From Posidoniimonas polymericola (GTDB taxonomy: Bacteria > Planctomycetota > Planctomycetia > Pirellulales > Lacipirellulaceae), in contig NZ_SJPO01000003.1 in the NCBI RefSeq assembly GCF_007859935.1, positions 18,826 to 82,825 of the forward strand: a stretch of DNA of 64,000 bases, in the 5' to 3' direction. The number at the start of each line of letters is the position of its first letter. Position 1 is the stretch's first letter. This document shows positions 1 through 9,884 of the stretch, one piece after another. The notes beneath the pieces are model-generated. The model worked only from the letters and a program-made list of their open reading frames with translations, was not told where the DNA came from and made no database searches. The translations under genes were made by a program, and so were the position numbers.

Positions 1-308
1 GCCGGCAGGCCCTCGAGAACGATCTCGACCGCGCCGTCGGACTCGACGCCGTCGGCGCCGATAGTGGCGCCGGTCGCCAGGCTCGCCTTCTGCAAGAACC
101 CCCGCACGTTTCCCCGCAGCGTGATCGTGACGCCGTCGAACGCTTGGCTGGCTTCGTTGGTCTCCTTGATTTCCCACTCGTGCCAGCCGAGGGTCTCGGC
201 GTCGCGGCGGCCGCTGGCGGCGCTCAGGTCGACGCGAAGAGACGTGGCGGCGTCCGCCACGGCGGCGGTTAGCAGCAGGGTGGCAACTATCTGGAGTCGG
301 TCGTGCAT
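1..308 (-). CDS. Secreted protein of unknown function, C-terminus beyond the window
   Basis: Only the first 102 codons are visible; the gene runs off the left edge. It starts at an ATG at 308, 38 bases after the stop of the GH2 gene on the same strand, so the two are probably co-transcribed. The N-terminus (MHDRLQIVATLLLTAAVADA) looks like a signal peptide. The visible part that follows is rich in short beta-strand-like stretches (SLRVDLSAASGRRD, then FDGVTITLRGNVRGF) and ends in a VEIVLEGLP segment. I have seen this general style in carbohydrate-active lipoproteins but cannot assign a family. Its position next to glycoside hydrolases suggests a role in glycan degradation; this is inference. 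Confidence 0.6.
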   Translation of the reverse strand, partial: MHDRLQIVATLLLTAAVADAATSLRVDLSAASGRRDAETLGWHEWEIKETNEASQAFDGVTITLRGNVRGFLQKASLATGATIGADGVESDGAVEIVLEGLP

Positions 309-346
309 GGATGTCTTGGGGGGCTGAGCCGCAGCTTGGCCGAAGC

Positions 347-2794
347 CTACTGCGCGGCGTTGAGAGTAAGGCTGGCGGGTTCGAGGCCCTCGGCCTGGGC
401 GGTGAGCGTGACCTCGCCGGGCGATTCGCCACCGCGGAGCACGACCAGCGCCCGGCCGTGGTGCGCGCGGCGCTGGCTGGTGTTGTAGGTCTCGTTGGAG
501 AGCAGGTTGCCGCTGCCGACGCCAATAATCTCGGCCGGGCCTGACAGCGTGTAGGTGACCTGGTGCTCGGCGTTGGGGCGGAGCCGACCGGCGGCGTCCT
601 GGATTTCGACCTCGATGAAGCACAGGTCTTGGCTGTTGGCGTCGAGGTAGCTTTCTTCGGAGGAGAGCGTGATCTGCTGGGCGGGGCCGGCGGTCTTGAG
701 TGTGCTCCGCTCCTGCTCTCGACCGTGTTCGTCGAGTGCAACCGCGGTCAGCTCGCCCGCCGCGTACGGCACGCTCAGCGACCCGACATACCCGCGCTCG
801 GGTCCGGTCGCAACCTCGCCGACCTTCCGGCCATTCAGTTCGATCCGCACCGTCGGCCAGCGGCTGGCAACCTGCACCGTCAGTCGCTCGCCCTCGTGAC
901 CAGGCCAGGTCCAGCTGAATCGCAGCGGTTCGGTCGACCACAGGGTCTGCTGCCACTGCCCGTTATCGGGGGCGGGTTCGACGACGGCCACGGCCAGTCG
1001 CTCGCCGCGGCCCCAGGCGATATTGCGGAAGTAGGAGATCGGCTTGCGGTACCCGGTGATGTCGATGTCGCCGCACAGGGCGCCGTGGCAAGGGAAGTGC
1101 ACGCCCTCCCAGTGGGGCAGCGCCACGGCGCCGGGGGGGAACGCCAAGCCGATGCCGGCCTCGCCGAGGTAGTCGATCCCGGACCAGACAAAGTCGCCGA
1201 TCGCGTAGGGGCGGCCCGCGGCCGCGTCGTGGCTGTAGGCGAGGTCCTTGGGGTAAGACTCGCTGGTGTAGACCACCCGGTCCGGCACGCGGCGGTGGTC
1301 GTCGTCGTAGCGGGGCTGCTCGTAGTTGTACCCCACGGCGTCGAGCTCGGCGAATAACGCGTCGAGCCTGCGCCAGTTGTCCTCGCCGATCCCGTTGACG
1401 CCAGCCGTGACCGGGCGGGTGGGGTCAAGTTTGTGCGCCAAGCTTGCCATCTCCTTGGCGATCGCCGGGGCGTGGTCGTCGCCGCGCTCGTACATCTCAT
1501 TGCCGATGCTCCACATGATCACCGCCGGGTGGTTTTGGTCACGGCGGATCATCGCGGCCAGCTCACGGCGCCAGTCCTGCTTGAAGTGCTCGTGGAAGTC
1601 GTGCTCGACCTTGGCGGCGGCCCAGCAGTCGAACGCCTCGTCGATGACCAGCAGGCCCAGGCGGTCGCAGGCCGTCAGGAACGCGGTCGAGGGCGGGTTG
1701 TGCGAGGTCCGCACCGCGTTGAAGCCGGCGTCTGCCAGGGCCTGCGCCCGACGCTCCTCGGCCTCGTCGTAGGCGGCCGCGCCTAGGCAGCCGTTGTCGT
1801 GGTGCACATTGCCGCCGTAGAGGACCACCGGCTCGCCGTTGATCAGCAGCCCACGCTCGGCGTCGACCGTCACGGTCCGCATGCCGAACGAGACGGCGTG
1901 CTCGTCCTCAGGACCGAATTCTGGGTCGGCCTGTTCGGGCTCAATCGCCCACAGCGCGGTGTACATCGCCGGGTCCGCGGGGCCCCAGGCTTGAACGTCC
2001 ATCACGCGGAGCGAGTGCGCAACCGTTTGCGATCCGTCGGCGGGAACACGGACCGGCTGGGTCGCGGCCGCGACCACCTCGCCCGACGCGGCGATGATTT
2101 CTAGCCGCAGGCGGCCCACGAACTCGTGGGGCGTCGCGTTGACGACTTCTGCCTCGGCCGAGAGGTTGCAGGTCGTCGCGCCGAGCTTGTCGACCCGCAC
2201 CACGCAGCTGTCGGGCGTGATCGAGCGGAGCGGCCGGCGCTCGAGCCAGACATGCCGGTAGATGCCCGATCCGCTGTACCAGCGGCTGTTTGGCTGGGCC
2301 GAGTTGTCGACGCGGACCGCCAGCACGTGGGGGCCCGGCGACCGCAGCTGCTCGGTCACCTCGAACTGAAACGGGGTGTAGCCGTAGGCGTGCCTGCCGG
2401 GTTGCCCATCGGGGCGCCCGTTGTTGAGGCGACGACCATCCAACCAGACCTCGGCGTTGCGGTACACGCCCTCGAACACCAGCCAGCACCGCTCGCCGGG
2501 CGAGGCCGCGACCTCGAGTTCACGCCGGTACCAGCCGACCCCGGTCGGGAAGAAGCCGCCCCCGCCGGCGCTCGGCTCGTCGGCAGAACGCGGCAGGCCA
2601 ATGCTCCAGTCGTGGGGCAGCCGCACGCCGGACCATTCGCTGCTGTCGAACTCGGGTCGCTGGGCGCCCTCGGCATCGCCGAGGTGGAAGAGCCAGTTGT
2701 CGGACAGACGCTCGCGCTCGGCGCCGCTGGCGGCGGCGCAGCAGGCCGCCAGGAGAATTGCTGTGAAGCGAGAGATCGTCGTCATCCAGCTCAT
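347..2794 (-). CDS. Secreted glycoside hydrolase family 2 enzyme (beta-galactosidase type with DUF4982-like region)
   Basis: The protein has 815 residues from the ATG at 2794; the frame is open to a TTG at 2821, but ATG followed by a signal peptide (ISRFTAILLAACCAAASGA) is more likely. It shows the GH2 order: sugar-binding jelly roll (DNWLFHLGD to GSGIYRHVWLE), immunoglobulin-like domain, then TIM barrel. The acid/base glutamate is in MWSIGNE (about E433) and the nucleophile in VVYTSESYP (about E512). The C-terminal third has a DUF4982-like region (SWTWPGHEGERLTV) and an invasin-like end domain. This layout is usual for exo-beta-galactosidases and beta-glucuronidases of polysaccharide loci; the exact sugar cannot be read from sequence. 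It is divergent from the GH106 gene and upstream of the partial gene at the left edge. Confidence 0.9.
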   Translation of the reverse strand: MSWMTTISRFTAILLAACCAAASGAERERLSDNWLFHLGDAEGAQRPEFDSSEWSGVRLPHDWSIGLPRSADEPSAGGGGFFPTGVGWYRRELEVAASPGERCWLVFEGVYRNAEVWLDGRRLNNGRPDGQPGRHAYGYTPFQFEVTEQLRSPGPHVLAVRVDNSAQPNSRWYSGSGIYRHVWLERRPLRSITPDSCVVRVDKLGATTCNLSAEAEVVNATPHEFVGRLRLEIIAASGEVVAAATQPVRVPADGSQTVAHSLRVMDVQAWGPADPAMYTALWAIEPEQADPEFGPEDEHAVSFGMRTVTVDAERGLLINGEPVVLYGGNVHHDNGCLGAAAYDEAEERRAQALADAGFNAVRTSHNPPSTAFLTACDRLGLLVIDEAFDCWAAAKVEHDFHEHFKQDWRRELAAMIRRDQNHPAVIMWSIGNEMYERGDDHAPAIAKEMASLAHKLDPTRPVTAGVNGIGEDNWRRLDALFAELDAVGYNYEQPRYDDDHRRVPDRVVYTSESYPKDLAYSHDAAAGRPYAIGDFVWSGIDYLGEAGIGLAFPPGAVALPHWEGVHFPCHGALCGDIDITGYRKPISYFRNIAWGRGERLAVAVVEPAPDNGQWQQTLWSTEPLRFSWTWPGHEGERLTVQVASRWPTVRIELNGRKVGEVATGPERGYVGSLSVPYAAGELTAVALDEHGREQERSTLKTAGPAQQITLSSEESYLDANSQDLCFIEVEIQDAAGRLRPNAEHQVTYTLSGPAEIIGVGSGNLLSNETYNTSQRRAHHGRALVVLRGGESPGEVTLTAQAEGLEPASLTLNAAQ

Positions 2795-2953
2795 TGAAAC
2801 CGCCGAGCGAACGCCGGACAATCAAGCCTGACGGAAAACAAGGCCCGAATCGAGCGGCCCCGTCGTGGAAAACCGGGGACCTCTGCCGCTAGCATAAGTA
2901 GAGGCCCCTCAACTACTTCCGTCCAGCCAAGTCACCCCGCAGCCAGGCCCGAC

Positions 2954-5900
2954 TTGTACCCATTCTCGCGCGTCACCCGAACCGTGCTCACCCTGGCTGG
3001 GCTGCTCGTTGCGCTGATCTGCCCGCCGGCCCAGGCAGAGATCGCCGATTTGCGCCGGGCGTTCGACACTCCCGCCGCCGACGCCAAGCCGTGGGTCTTC
3101 TGGTACTGGCTCGATGCGGCCGTGTCGGCCGAGGGCATCACCGCGGACCTCGAAGCGATGCAGGCGGCCGGCATCGGCGGCGCGTACCTGATGCCGATCT
3201 ACGGGCCGCAGGAGCCGCCGCTGATCACGCCGCCCGCAACACAGCTCTCCCCCGAGTGGTGGGAGCTGGTCCGGCACGCGGCGAGCGAGGCCGACCGGCT
3301 CGAGCTACGCCTGGCGATGCACCTGAGCGACGGCTTCGCCCTGGCCGGCGGGCCGTGGATCACCCCCGAGCAGTCGATGCAGCAGGTAGTCTGGTCTCGG
3401 GCGTCGGCTGTAGGCGGCCAAGCAGTTGAGCTCGAGCTGCCGCGGCCGCTGGCGCGCGAGGGCTACTACCAAGAGATCGCCGTGCTGGCCTTCCCCACTC
3501 CACAGGGCGAGGGAGTCTCGACGGCGAACGTGCCGGTCACGGTGACCACCAACGCCGAAGGCCAGCAGGCGCAGCAGCTGGTCGTGGCGGGCAACAGCGA
3601 GCGGCTCCGCTCCGCCGAGCCGTGCGTGATCGACTTCGCGTTCGAGGCGCCGTTCACCTGCCGGTCGGTCACAATCCGCCCGGACGGCGGCAACTACCAG
3701 TGCCAGCGGCTGCGGCTCGAGGTCAGCGACGATGGCCATGCGTACCGTGTGGTCAGCCGGCTTGCCCCGCCGCGTCACGGCTGGCAGGACGAGGGCCGGC
3801 CGGTGACGCACGCCGTGCCGGAGGTCACCTCCCGCTACTTCCGGCTCGCCTTCGACCCGGCCGGCTCGGAGCCGGGCGCCGAGGAACTCGACTCCGCCAA
3901 GTGGAGCCCGGTGCTGAAGGTGCAGGGGATCGAGCTGTCGGGCGCTGCTCGCGTCCACCAGTACCGCGGCAAGTCGGGCGCGGTGTGGCGGATCTCGCCG
4001 CCGACGCGCGAACGCTACCCCGCGTCCGCCCGCGTGGCAAGCGCCTCGATTCTTGATCTCAGCGACCAGCTCGGCCCCGACAACATGCTCCGCTGGGACG
4101 CGCCGCCGGGCGAGTGGACCGTGCTCCGCTTCGGCCACACGTCGACCGGCAAGCAGAACGCCACCGGCGGCGGTGGCCGCGGCCTAGAGTGCGACAAGCT
4201 CAACCCGGCGGCCGTCCGGCTGCAGTACCAGAGCTGGTTTGGCGCCGCACGAGAAAAGCTCGGCGGCCCGCTCGCCGATCGCGTGCTGACCCGGCTGCAC
4301 GTCGACAGCTGGGAGTGCGGCAGCCAGAACTGGACCGAGTCGCTCCCCGAAGAGTTCATCAAGCGCGGCGGCTACGCCGCGCGCCGGTGGCTGCCAACGC
4401 TCGCCGGCTACATTATTGACTCTCCCGATGCTTCCGAGCGTTTCCTCTATGACTTCCGCCGGACCCTGACCGACCAACTCGACGACGCGTTCTTTGGAAC
4501 GCTCGAGCAGCTCGCCAGTGAGGCCGGCGTCGAGTTCACGGCCGAGTGCACCGCGCCGACCATGCTCGGCGACGGGCTGCGGCACTTCCAGCACGTCGAC
4601 ATTCCGATGGGCGAGTTCTGGCGTGACAGCCCAACCCACGACAAGCCAACCGACATCCGCGACGCCATCTCCGCGGGGCACATCTACGGGAAGCGGGTCA
4701 TCGGGGCCGAGGCCTTTACCCAGCTCCGCATCCGCTGGGACGAGACGCCCGCCCTGCTCAAGCCGCAGGCCGACCGCCACTTCTGCCTCGGCGTGAACCA
4801 GCTGGTGTACCACGTCTGGATGCACAACCCGTGGCTCGACCGCCAGCCCGGCGTCACGCTCAATGGCATCGGCGCCTATCTGCAGCGCGACCAGGCCTGG
4901 CAGCCGATGGCGCCCGCCTGGATCGGCTACTGCCGGCGGCTGCAGTCGGTCCTGCGGCAGGGCGACCCGGTGGTGGACATCGCTGTGTTCACCGGCGAGG
5001 AGCTGCCGAGCCGCAGCGTGCTGCCCGAGCAGCTCGCGTCGACGCTGGCTGGATTGTTCGGCGCCGAGCAGCTCGCCCGTGAGCAGCAGCGACTGGCCAA
5101 CGAGGGAACGCCGACCCGGGAAGTTCCCGAGGGGGTCAGGCACTCCGCCAATATTTCCGACCCGGCCGCCTGGTCCAACCCGCTGCAGGGCTACCAGTAC
5201 GACTCGCTCAATCGCGACGCGCTGCTGCGGTTGGCGGCCGTGCAGGACGGGCGGATCGTTCTGCAGGGGGGCGCTAGCTACGCGCTGCTGGTGATCCCCG
5301 CGCCGCGGCCGTCGGCGCCGGGTGGGATGACGGTCGAGGTCGCCGAGAAGCTGCTCGAGATCGCCGAGGCGGGCGGGCGGGTGCTGCTGGCGGAGTTCCC
5401 CAGCCGCACGCTCGGCCGGCACGAGGACAGCGAGTACGACGTCCAGGTCGGACGGCTGGTGGCGCGGCTGGTTCGCAGCCCCAACGTAACGGTCGGCGCT
5501 TGGCGGGAGCCGCACCTCGCGTCGATCGGCGTCGCGCCCGACTTTCAGGTTTCTCAGCCGTCTGGCGAACCGGTCACCGAGCTCGCGTGGACCCACCGCC
5601 GTGGCCCTGGCTGGGACGCCTACCTGATCGCCAACCAACAGGACGCGCCGCGCGAGTTGGTGTTCAAGCCCCGTGTGCCGATCGAGCACGCCGAGGCGTG
5701 GGACCCGGTCACCGGTCGACGAGAGCCGCTGCCGGCCAGCGGCGCGGGCGCGCCGCTCCGCTTGTCGCCCTGGCAGTCTTTGCTGGTGGTGCTGACCGAC
5801 GAGGACGAAACCCCCCCGCCTATTTTCGGCCGCCCCGAGATCAACGAGCTCGACGCAATCTGGCGGGTTGGCTTCGACAGCATCGTGGGGTCTCCGCCGG

Positions 5901-6325
5901 CGACCATGACGCTCACCAGGCTGCAGGACCTGACCCGCCTGCCGAACCCGGCGGCCCAGCAGTTTGTCGGCTCCGCCCGCTACACAACCAGCATGGTCGC
6001 CCAGCCGCAGCAGGCCGCCGGCCGGGCGTGGATCGATCTGGGCGAGGTCGCCGGCATGGCGCGGGTGATCGTCAACGGGCAAGCGTGCGGCGTCGCCTGG
6101 ACGCCGCCCTACCGCGTCGAGGTGACCGACGCGCTGCGGCCCGGTCGGAACCAGCTCGAGGTTGAGGTTGCCGGCGTGTGGCGCAACCGGATGGTTGCCG
6201 ACCAGCAACTGCCCGCAGACCAACGCCTGACCTGGACCAACGCCCGACCGCTGCCCGAGTCGGCCGGTCCGGTTCCGTTTGGGCTGCTGGGGCCGGTGCG
6301 GCTAGAAACAACAAAACCCCAATAA
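2954..6325 (+). CDS. Secreted GH106-type alpha-L-rhamnosidase
   Basis: A 1123-residue protein that starts at a TTG (2954) in front of a good signal peptide (RTVLTLAGLLVALICPPAQA); a GTG ten codons later is the alternative. The mature N-terminus has the GH106 hallmark: KPWVFWYWLDAAVS, then EGITADLEAMQAAGIGGAYL, and later HLSDGFALAGGPWI. The C-terminal part has a jelly-roll region typical of the family (IDLGEVAGMARVIVNGQACG). Family members remove alpha-L-rhamnose from rhamnogalacturonans and related glycans; length fits (about 1100 residues). It heads a four-gene plus-strand operon, with 14 bases to the next gene. No strong ribosome binding site precedes the TTG. Confidence 0.87.
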   Translation: MYPFSRVTRTVLTLAGLLVALICPPAQAEIADLRRAFDTPAADAKPWVFWYWLDAAVSAEGITADLEAMQAAGIGGAYLMPIYGPQEPPLITPPATQLSPEWWELVRHAASEADRLELRLAMHLSDGFALAGGPWITPEQSMQQVVWSRASAVGGQAVELELPRPLAREGYYQEIAVLAFPTPQGEGVSTANVPVTVTTNAEGQQAQQLVVAGNSERLRSAEPCVIDFAFEAPFTCRSVTIRPDGGNYQCQRLRLEVSDDGHAYRVVSRLAPPRHGWQDEGRPVTHAVPEVTSRYFRLAFDPAGSEPGAEELDSAKWSPVLKVQGIELSGAARVHQYRGKSGAVWRISPPTRERYPASARVASASILDLSDQLGPDNMLRWDAPPGEWTVLRFGHTSTGKQNATGGGGRGLECDKLNPAAVRLQYQSWFGAAREKLGGPLADRVLTRLHVDSWECGSQNWTESLPEEFIKRGGYAARRWLPTLAGYIIDSPDASERFLYDFRRTLTDQLDDAFFGTLEQLASEAGVEFTAECTAPTMLGDGLRHFQHVDIPMGEFWRDSPTHDKPTDIRDAISAGHIYGKRVIGAEAFTQLRIRWDETPALLKPQADRHFCLGVNQLVYHVWMHNPWLDRQPGVTLNGIGAYLQRDQAWQPMAPAWIGYCRRLQSVLRQGDPVVDIAVFTGEELPSRSVLPEQLASTLAGLFGAEQLAREQQRLANEGTPTREVPEGVRHSANISDPAAWSNPLQGYQYDSLNRDALLRLAAVQDGRIVLQGGASYALLVIPAPRPSAPGGMTVEVAEKLLEIAEAGGRVLLAEFPSRTLGRHEDSEYDVQVGRLVARLVRSPNVTVGAWREPHLASIGVAPDFQVSQPSGEPVTELAWTHRRGPGWDAYLIANQQDAPRELVFKPRVPIEHAEAWDPVTGRREPLPASGAGAPLRLSPWQSLLVVLTDEDETPPPIFGRPEINELDAIWRVGFDSIVGSPPATMTLTRLQDLTRLPNPAAQQFVGSARYTTSMVAQPQQAAGRAWIDLGEVAGMARVIVNGQACGVAWTPPYRVEVTDALRPGRNQLEVEVAGVWRNRMVADQQLPADQRLTWTNARPLPESAGPVPFGLLGPVRLETTKPQ

Positions 6326-6339
6326 GGGCAATTCACCCG

Positions 6340-7464
6340 ATGAACGCACGCAACGCGAACCTGCTGCTGGCGCTAGTGATTGGCATGGCCGCCCCCCAGG
6401 CGGATGCCGACAGCCCCAGCCCCGCCGCAGTTGACGCCATCGTGGACGCCACCGTGGTCACCGCCGTGGTCACCGCCGTGGACGACGCGGTCATGCAGCA
6501 GACCTTCGACGAACTGCAAACCCCCTACAAGTACGGCACGCTGCTGACCCCCGACGAGGGGGAGTACTTCGACTGCCCCAACGTGTTCCGGCACGACGGC
6601 GTGTGGTACATGATGTACGTCAAGATCCGCGACCTCGTGGGCTACGAGACCTGCATCGCCCGCAGCGACAACCTGCTCGACTGGGAGCCGCTCGGCACGA
6701 TCCTGCCGTTCCAGAAAGAGGGCTGGGACCGCTGGCAGGCCGACGGCAGCATCGCGCTGGTCGACCCGGTCTGGGGCGGCGGTTCGAAGGTCGGCGCCCA
6801 CGACGGCCGCTACTGGCTGTCGTACTTCGGCGGTCACAAGCAGGGCTACGAGACCGACCCGCTCGCCATCGGTCTGGCCTACACCAAGCACCTCGGCTCT
6901 GGCGAGCCGTGGAAGCGGCTGGCCGAGAACCCGGTGCTCTCTCCCGACGACGCCGACGCGCGGCCCTTCGAACAGAAGACGCTCTACAAGAGCCACATCT
7001 TCCACGACGAGGCCCAGACGCTCGGCGCCCCGTTCGTCATGTACTACAACGCCAAGCAGCGGGACGCCTGGGTCGAGCGGATCGGCATCGCGCTGTCCGA
7101 CGACATGATAAACTGGCGTCGGCACGGCGCCGGGCCGGTGGTCGACAACCACAAGGGGATCACAGGCGACCCTCAGCTCATACGCATGGGCGACCTGTGG
7201 GTGATGGTCTACTTTGGCGCCGGTTGGAAGAAGGGGATCGGCGCGTTCGACACCTTTGCCTGCTCGCGCGACCTGGTGCACTGGACCAAGTGGGAAGGGC
7301 CCAACCTGCTCGAGCCTTCCGAGGACTACGACAAGACCTTCGCCCACAAGCCGTGGATGCTGAAGCACGAGGGCGTCGTCTACCACTTCTATTGTGCGGT
7401 GGGCGGCAAGAAGCGGACGCTCGCCCTGGCGACCTCCCAAGACCTACGCAAGGAACAACCGTGA
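6340..7464 (+). CDS. Secreted five-bladed beta-propeller glycoside hydrolase (GH43/GH32-clan-like)
   Basis: The ATG at 6340 begins a signal peptide ([17 protein letters not shown]); 374 residues. The frame is open further upstream into the GH106 gene, but that would remove the signal peptide. The body is a run of propeller blades: [20 protein letters not shown], then [56 protein letters not shown] and [10 protein letters not shown]. These alternating WY/YF strands and buried aspartates are typical of the GH43/GH32/GH117 clans; I cannot settle the family. A short 12-base tandem repeat (GGTCACCGCCGT, around 6450-6480) encodes a TAVVTAV stretch after the signal peptide. The stop overlaps the GTG of the GH95 gene (GTGA), suggesting translational coupling. 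Confidence 0.75.
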   Translation: MNARNANLLLALVIGMAAPQADADSPSPAAVDAIVDATVVTAVVTAVDDAVMQQTFDELQTPYKYGTLLTPDEGEYFDCPNVFRHDGVWYMMYVKIRDLVGYETCIARSDNLLDWEPLGTILPFQKEGWDRWQADGSIALVDPVWGGGSKVGAHDGRYWLSYFGGHKQGYETDPLAIGLAYTKHLGSGEPWKRLAENPVLSPDDADARPFEQKTLYKSHIFHDEAQTLGAPFVMYYNAKQRDAWVERIGIALSDDMINWRRHGAGPVVDNHKGITGDPQLIRMGDLWVMVYFGAGWKKGIGAFDTFACSRDLVHWTKWEGPNLLEPSEDYDKTFAHKPWMLKHEGVVYHFYCAVGGKKRTLALATSQDLRKEQP

Positions 7465-9884
7465 CGCGACTAATCGCCACACTGCTAATCGCGGCGTCGG
7501 CCTCCACGGCCGTCGCTCGAGAGATCTGGTTCGACAAACCGGCCGAGCGTTTCACCGAATCGATCCCGCTGGGCAACGGCCGGCTGGGGGCGATGCTGTT
7601 CGGCGGGACCGACGAGATGCGGGTCGTGCTGAACGAGGCCGGCATGTGGTCCGGCAGCCGCCAGGACGCCGACCGGGCCGAGGCCCACGAGTCGCTCCCG
7701 GAGATCCGCCGTCTGCTGCTGGCCGGCGACAACGCCGCGGCCGAGCGACTGGTGAACCGCAACTTCACCTGCACCGGCCTGGGATCGAACCACGGCAAGG
7801 GTAAGGACGCGCCATACGGGTGCTACCAGCAGCTCGGCGAGCTGAACATCCGCTTCACGCACGACTCGGCAGGGTCGCCGGCGGAGGACTACCGCCGCAC
7901 GCTGCTGCTCGACCGGGCGCTGGCCCGCTGCCAGTACACGCAGGGGGGCTGGAAGTACTACCGCCAGGCGTTTGTTAGCAAGCCGGCCGAGTGCTTTGTG
8001 CTGTGGATGCAGAGCGAGGTGAGCGGCGGGCTGAGCCTTGAGATCAACTTCTCCCGAGCAGAGAACGCCACGGTCGAGCCGTTCGACGACGAGACCCTGC
8101 TGATGACCGGCCAACTGCCCGACGGATACGGCGGCTTCGCCGGCGTCGGCTTCGCCAGCAAGCTGCGTGTCGTCGCCGAGGACAACACGGTTTCAGTCGA
8201 GGGCGACCGCATTGTGGTCGACCGCGCGAGCAGCGTTCTCATCGCGGTGTCGGCGGCGACTGTTATTGAGAGCTTCGCCGGCCGCGCGGTCGAGGACCCG
8301 GTCGAGCAGACCGAGCGGGACCTCGACAACCTCCGCGGCAAGAACTTCGCGATGCTCCGGGCGGAGCACATCGCCGACTACCAGAAGTGGTTTCTGCGCT
8401 CCTCGCTGCGGCTCGGCGAGAAGCTGCCCTCCGATCACCCCAGCGCCAAGCTGCCCACGCCCGAGCGGCTTGCGAAGTACGCCGACGACCCGACCGACGC
8501 CGACCTGCTGGCGACCCTGTACGACTTCGGCCGCTACCTGCTGATCTGCTCGTCCCGCGCCGGCGGGCTCCCGGCCAACCTGCAGGGCATCTGGGCCGAG
8601 GAGCTGCAGACGCCTTGGAACGCCGACTGGCACGCCAACGTCAACATCCAGATGAACTACTGGCCGGCCGAGATCACGAACCTCTCACCGCTCGCCGAGC
8701 CGGTTTTCGACCTGATCGACTCGCTGGTCGAGCCGGGCGGCCGGACCGCCCGCGCGTACTACGACGCGCCCGGCTGGGTGGCCCACCTGCTGCTCAACCC
8801 CTGGGGCTTCACCTCGCCCGGCGAGTCGGCCGCTTGGGGCTCGACCGTGTCGTGCTCGGCGTGGATGTGTCAGCACCTGTGGGACCACTACCTGTACACG
8901 CTCGATGAGGAGTTCCTCGCGGAGGTCTACCCGACGCTACGCGGCGCGGCTGAGTTCTACGCCAGCATCCTGATCGAGGAGCCAACGCACGGCTGGCTGG
9001 TCACCGCGCCGTCCAACTCACCCGAGAATGCTTTCCTCGATGAAGATGGAAAATCGCTGCACACCTGCATGGGCCCGACCATGGACCAGCAGCTGCTGCG
9101 GTACCTGCTGGGCGCAGTGATCGACGCCTCGCTGGTGCTCGACCGCGACCAGGAGCTCCGCACGCGGCTGATTGAAACACGCGACCGGCTCGCGCCCAAC
9201 CAGATCGGCTCGGACGGACGCCTGCTGGAGTGGCTCACCGAGCGGCCCGAGGCCGACCCGCACCACCGACACATCTCGCACTTGTGGGCGGTCTACCCCG
9301 GGCAGGAGATCAACGCCGACACGCCCGAGCTGGCCGACGCCGCGCGGCAGACGCTCAACGCCCGAGGCGACGGCGGCACCGGCTGGAGCCTGGCCAATAA
9401 GGCGTGCCTGTGGGCGAGGCTAGGCGACGGCGATCGGGCCCTGACGATGATCAGCAACCAGCTCCGCCCGGTCGGAAAAAAAGGGAACGACGGGATCCGT
9501 TGGCAGGGCGGAACCTACCCCAACCTGTTCGACGCGCACCCGCCGTTCCAGATCGACGGCAACTTCGGCGCGACCGCCGCGATCGCCGAGATGCTCTTGC
9601 AGAGCCGACTCGACGACGTGGCGGGCGACCGCGCGGCGGTGATCTCGCTGCTGCCGGCGCTCCCTGCGGCGTGGCCCGACGGCGCGGTCACTGGCTTGCA
9701 AACGCGGGGCGGGTTCACGATCGACCTCGTGTGGGCCAACGGCCGGCTCTCCAAGGCCAAGATCACATCGAAGCACGGGCTGCCCGCCACGCTCAAGCTC
9801 GGCGACGCGACGCGTGCCATCACGCTGGCCGCTGGCGAGGCGGTCACCGTCGACGCGAGGCTGAACCCGAGTGGTTCGCAATGA
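7461..9884 (+). CDS. Secreted GH95 alpha-L-fucosidase / alpha-L-galactosidase
   Basis: An 807-residue protein from the GTG at 7461, chosen because AAGGAA lies 5 bases upstream, the GTGA overlap with the previous stop is typical, and it yields a signal peptide ([16 protein letters not shown]). The mature start [20 protein letters not shown] is characteristic of GH95. The catalytic domain shows [16 protein letters not shown] (the paired Asn motif), [23 protein letters not shown] and [17 protein letters not shown], and ends with the usual LLPALP / [10 protein letters not shown]-terminal domain. GH95 enzymes are inverting and cut alpha-1,2-L-fucose or terminal alpha-L-galactose; sequence alone does not separate them. 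The nearby putative L-galactose oxidation operon (26.3-30.6 kb) makes the second activity worth testing. Confidence 0.9.
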   Translation: MTRLIATLLIAASASTAVAREIWFDKPAERFTESIPLGNGRLGAMLFGGTDEMRVVLNEAGMWSGSRQDADRAEAHESLPEIRRLLLAGDNAAAERLVNRNFTCTGLGSNHGKGKDAPYGCYQQLGELNIRFTHDSAGSPAEDYRRTLLLDRALARCQYTQGGWKYYRQAFVSKPAECFVLWMQSEVSGGLSLEINFSRAENATVEPFDDETLLMTGQLPDGYGGFAGVGFASKLRVVAEDNTVSVEGDRIVVDRASSVLIAVSAATVIESFAGRAVEDPVEQTERDLDNLRGKNFAMLRAEHIADYQKWFLRSSLRLGEKLPSDHPSAKLPTPERLAKYADDPTDADLLATLYDFGRYLLICSSRAGGLPANLQGIWAEELQTPWNADWHANVNIQMNYWPAEITNLSPLAEPVFDLIDSLVEPGGRTARAYYDAPGWVAHLLLNPWGFTSPGESAAWGSTVSCSAWMCQHLWDHYLYTLDEEFLAEVYPTLRGAAEFYASILIEEPTHGWLVTAPSNSPENAFLDEDGKSLHTCMGPTMDQQLLRYLLGAVIDASLVLDRDQELRTRLIETRDRLAPNQIGSDGRLLEWLTERPEADPHHRHISHLWAVYPGQEINADTPELADAARQTLNARGDGGTGWSLANKACLWARLGDGDRALTMISNQLRPVGKKGNDGIRWQGGTYPNLFDAHPPFQIDGNFGATAAIAEMLLQSRLDDVAGDRAAVISLLPALPAAWPDGAVTGLQTRGGFTIDLVWANGRLSKAKITSKHGLPATLKLGDATRAITLAAGEAVTVDARLNPSGSQ

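Noticed and set aside
4184..6223. A 679-codon minus-strand open frame
   Set aside because: It is antisense to the GH106 gene and is compositionally typical of a GC-rich shadow frame.
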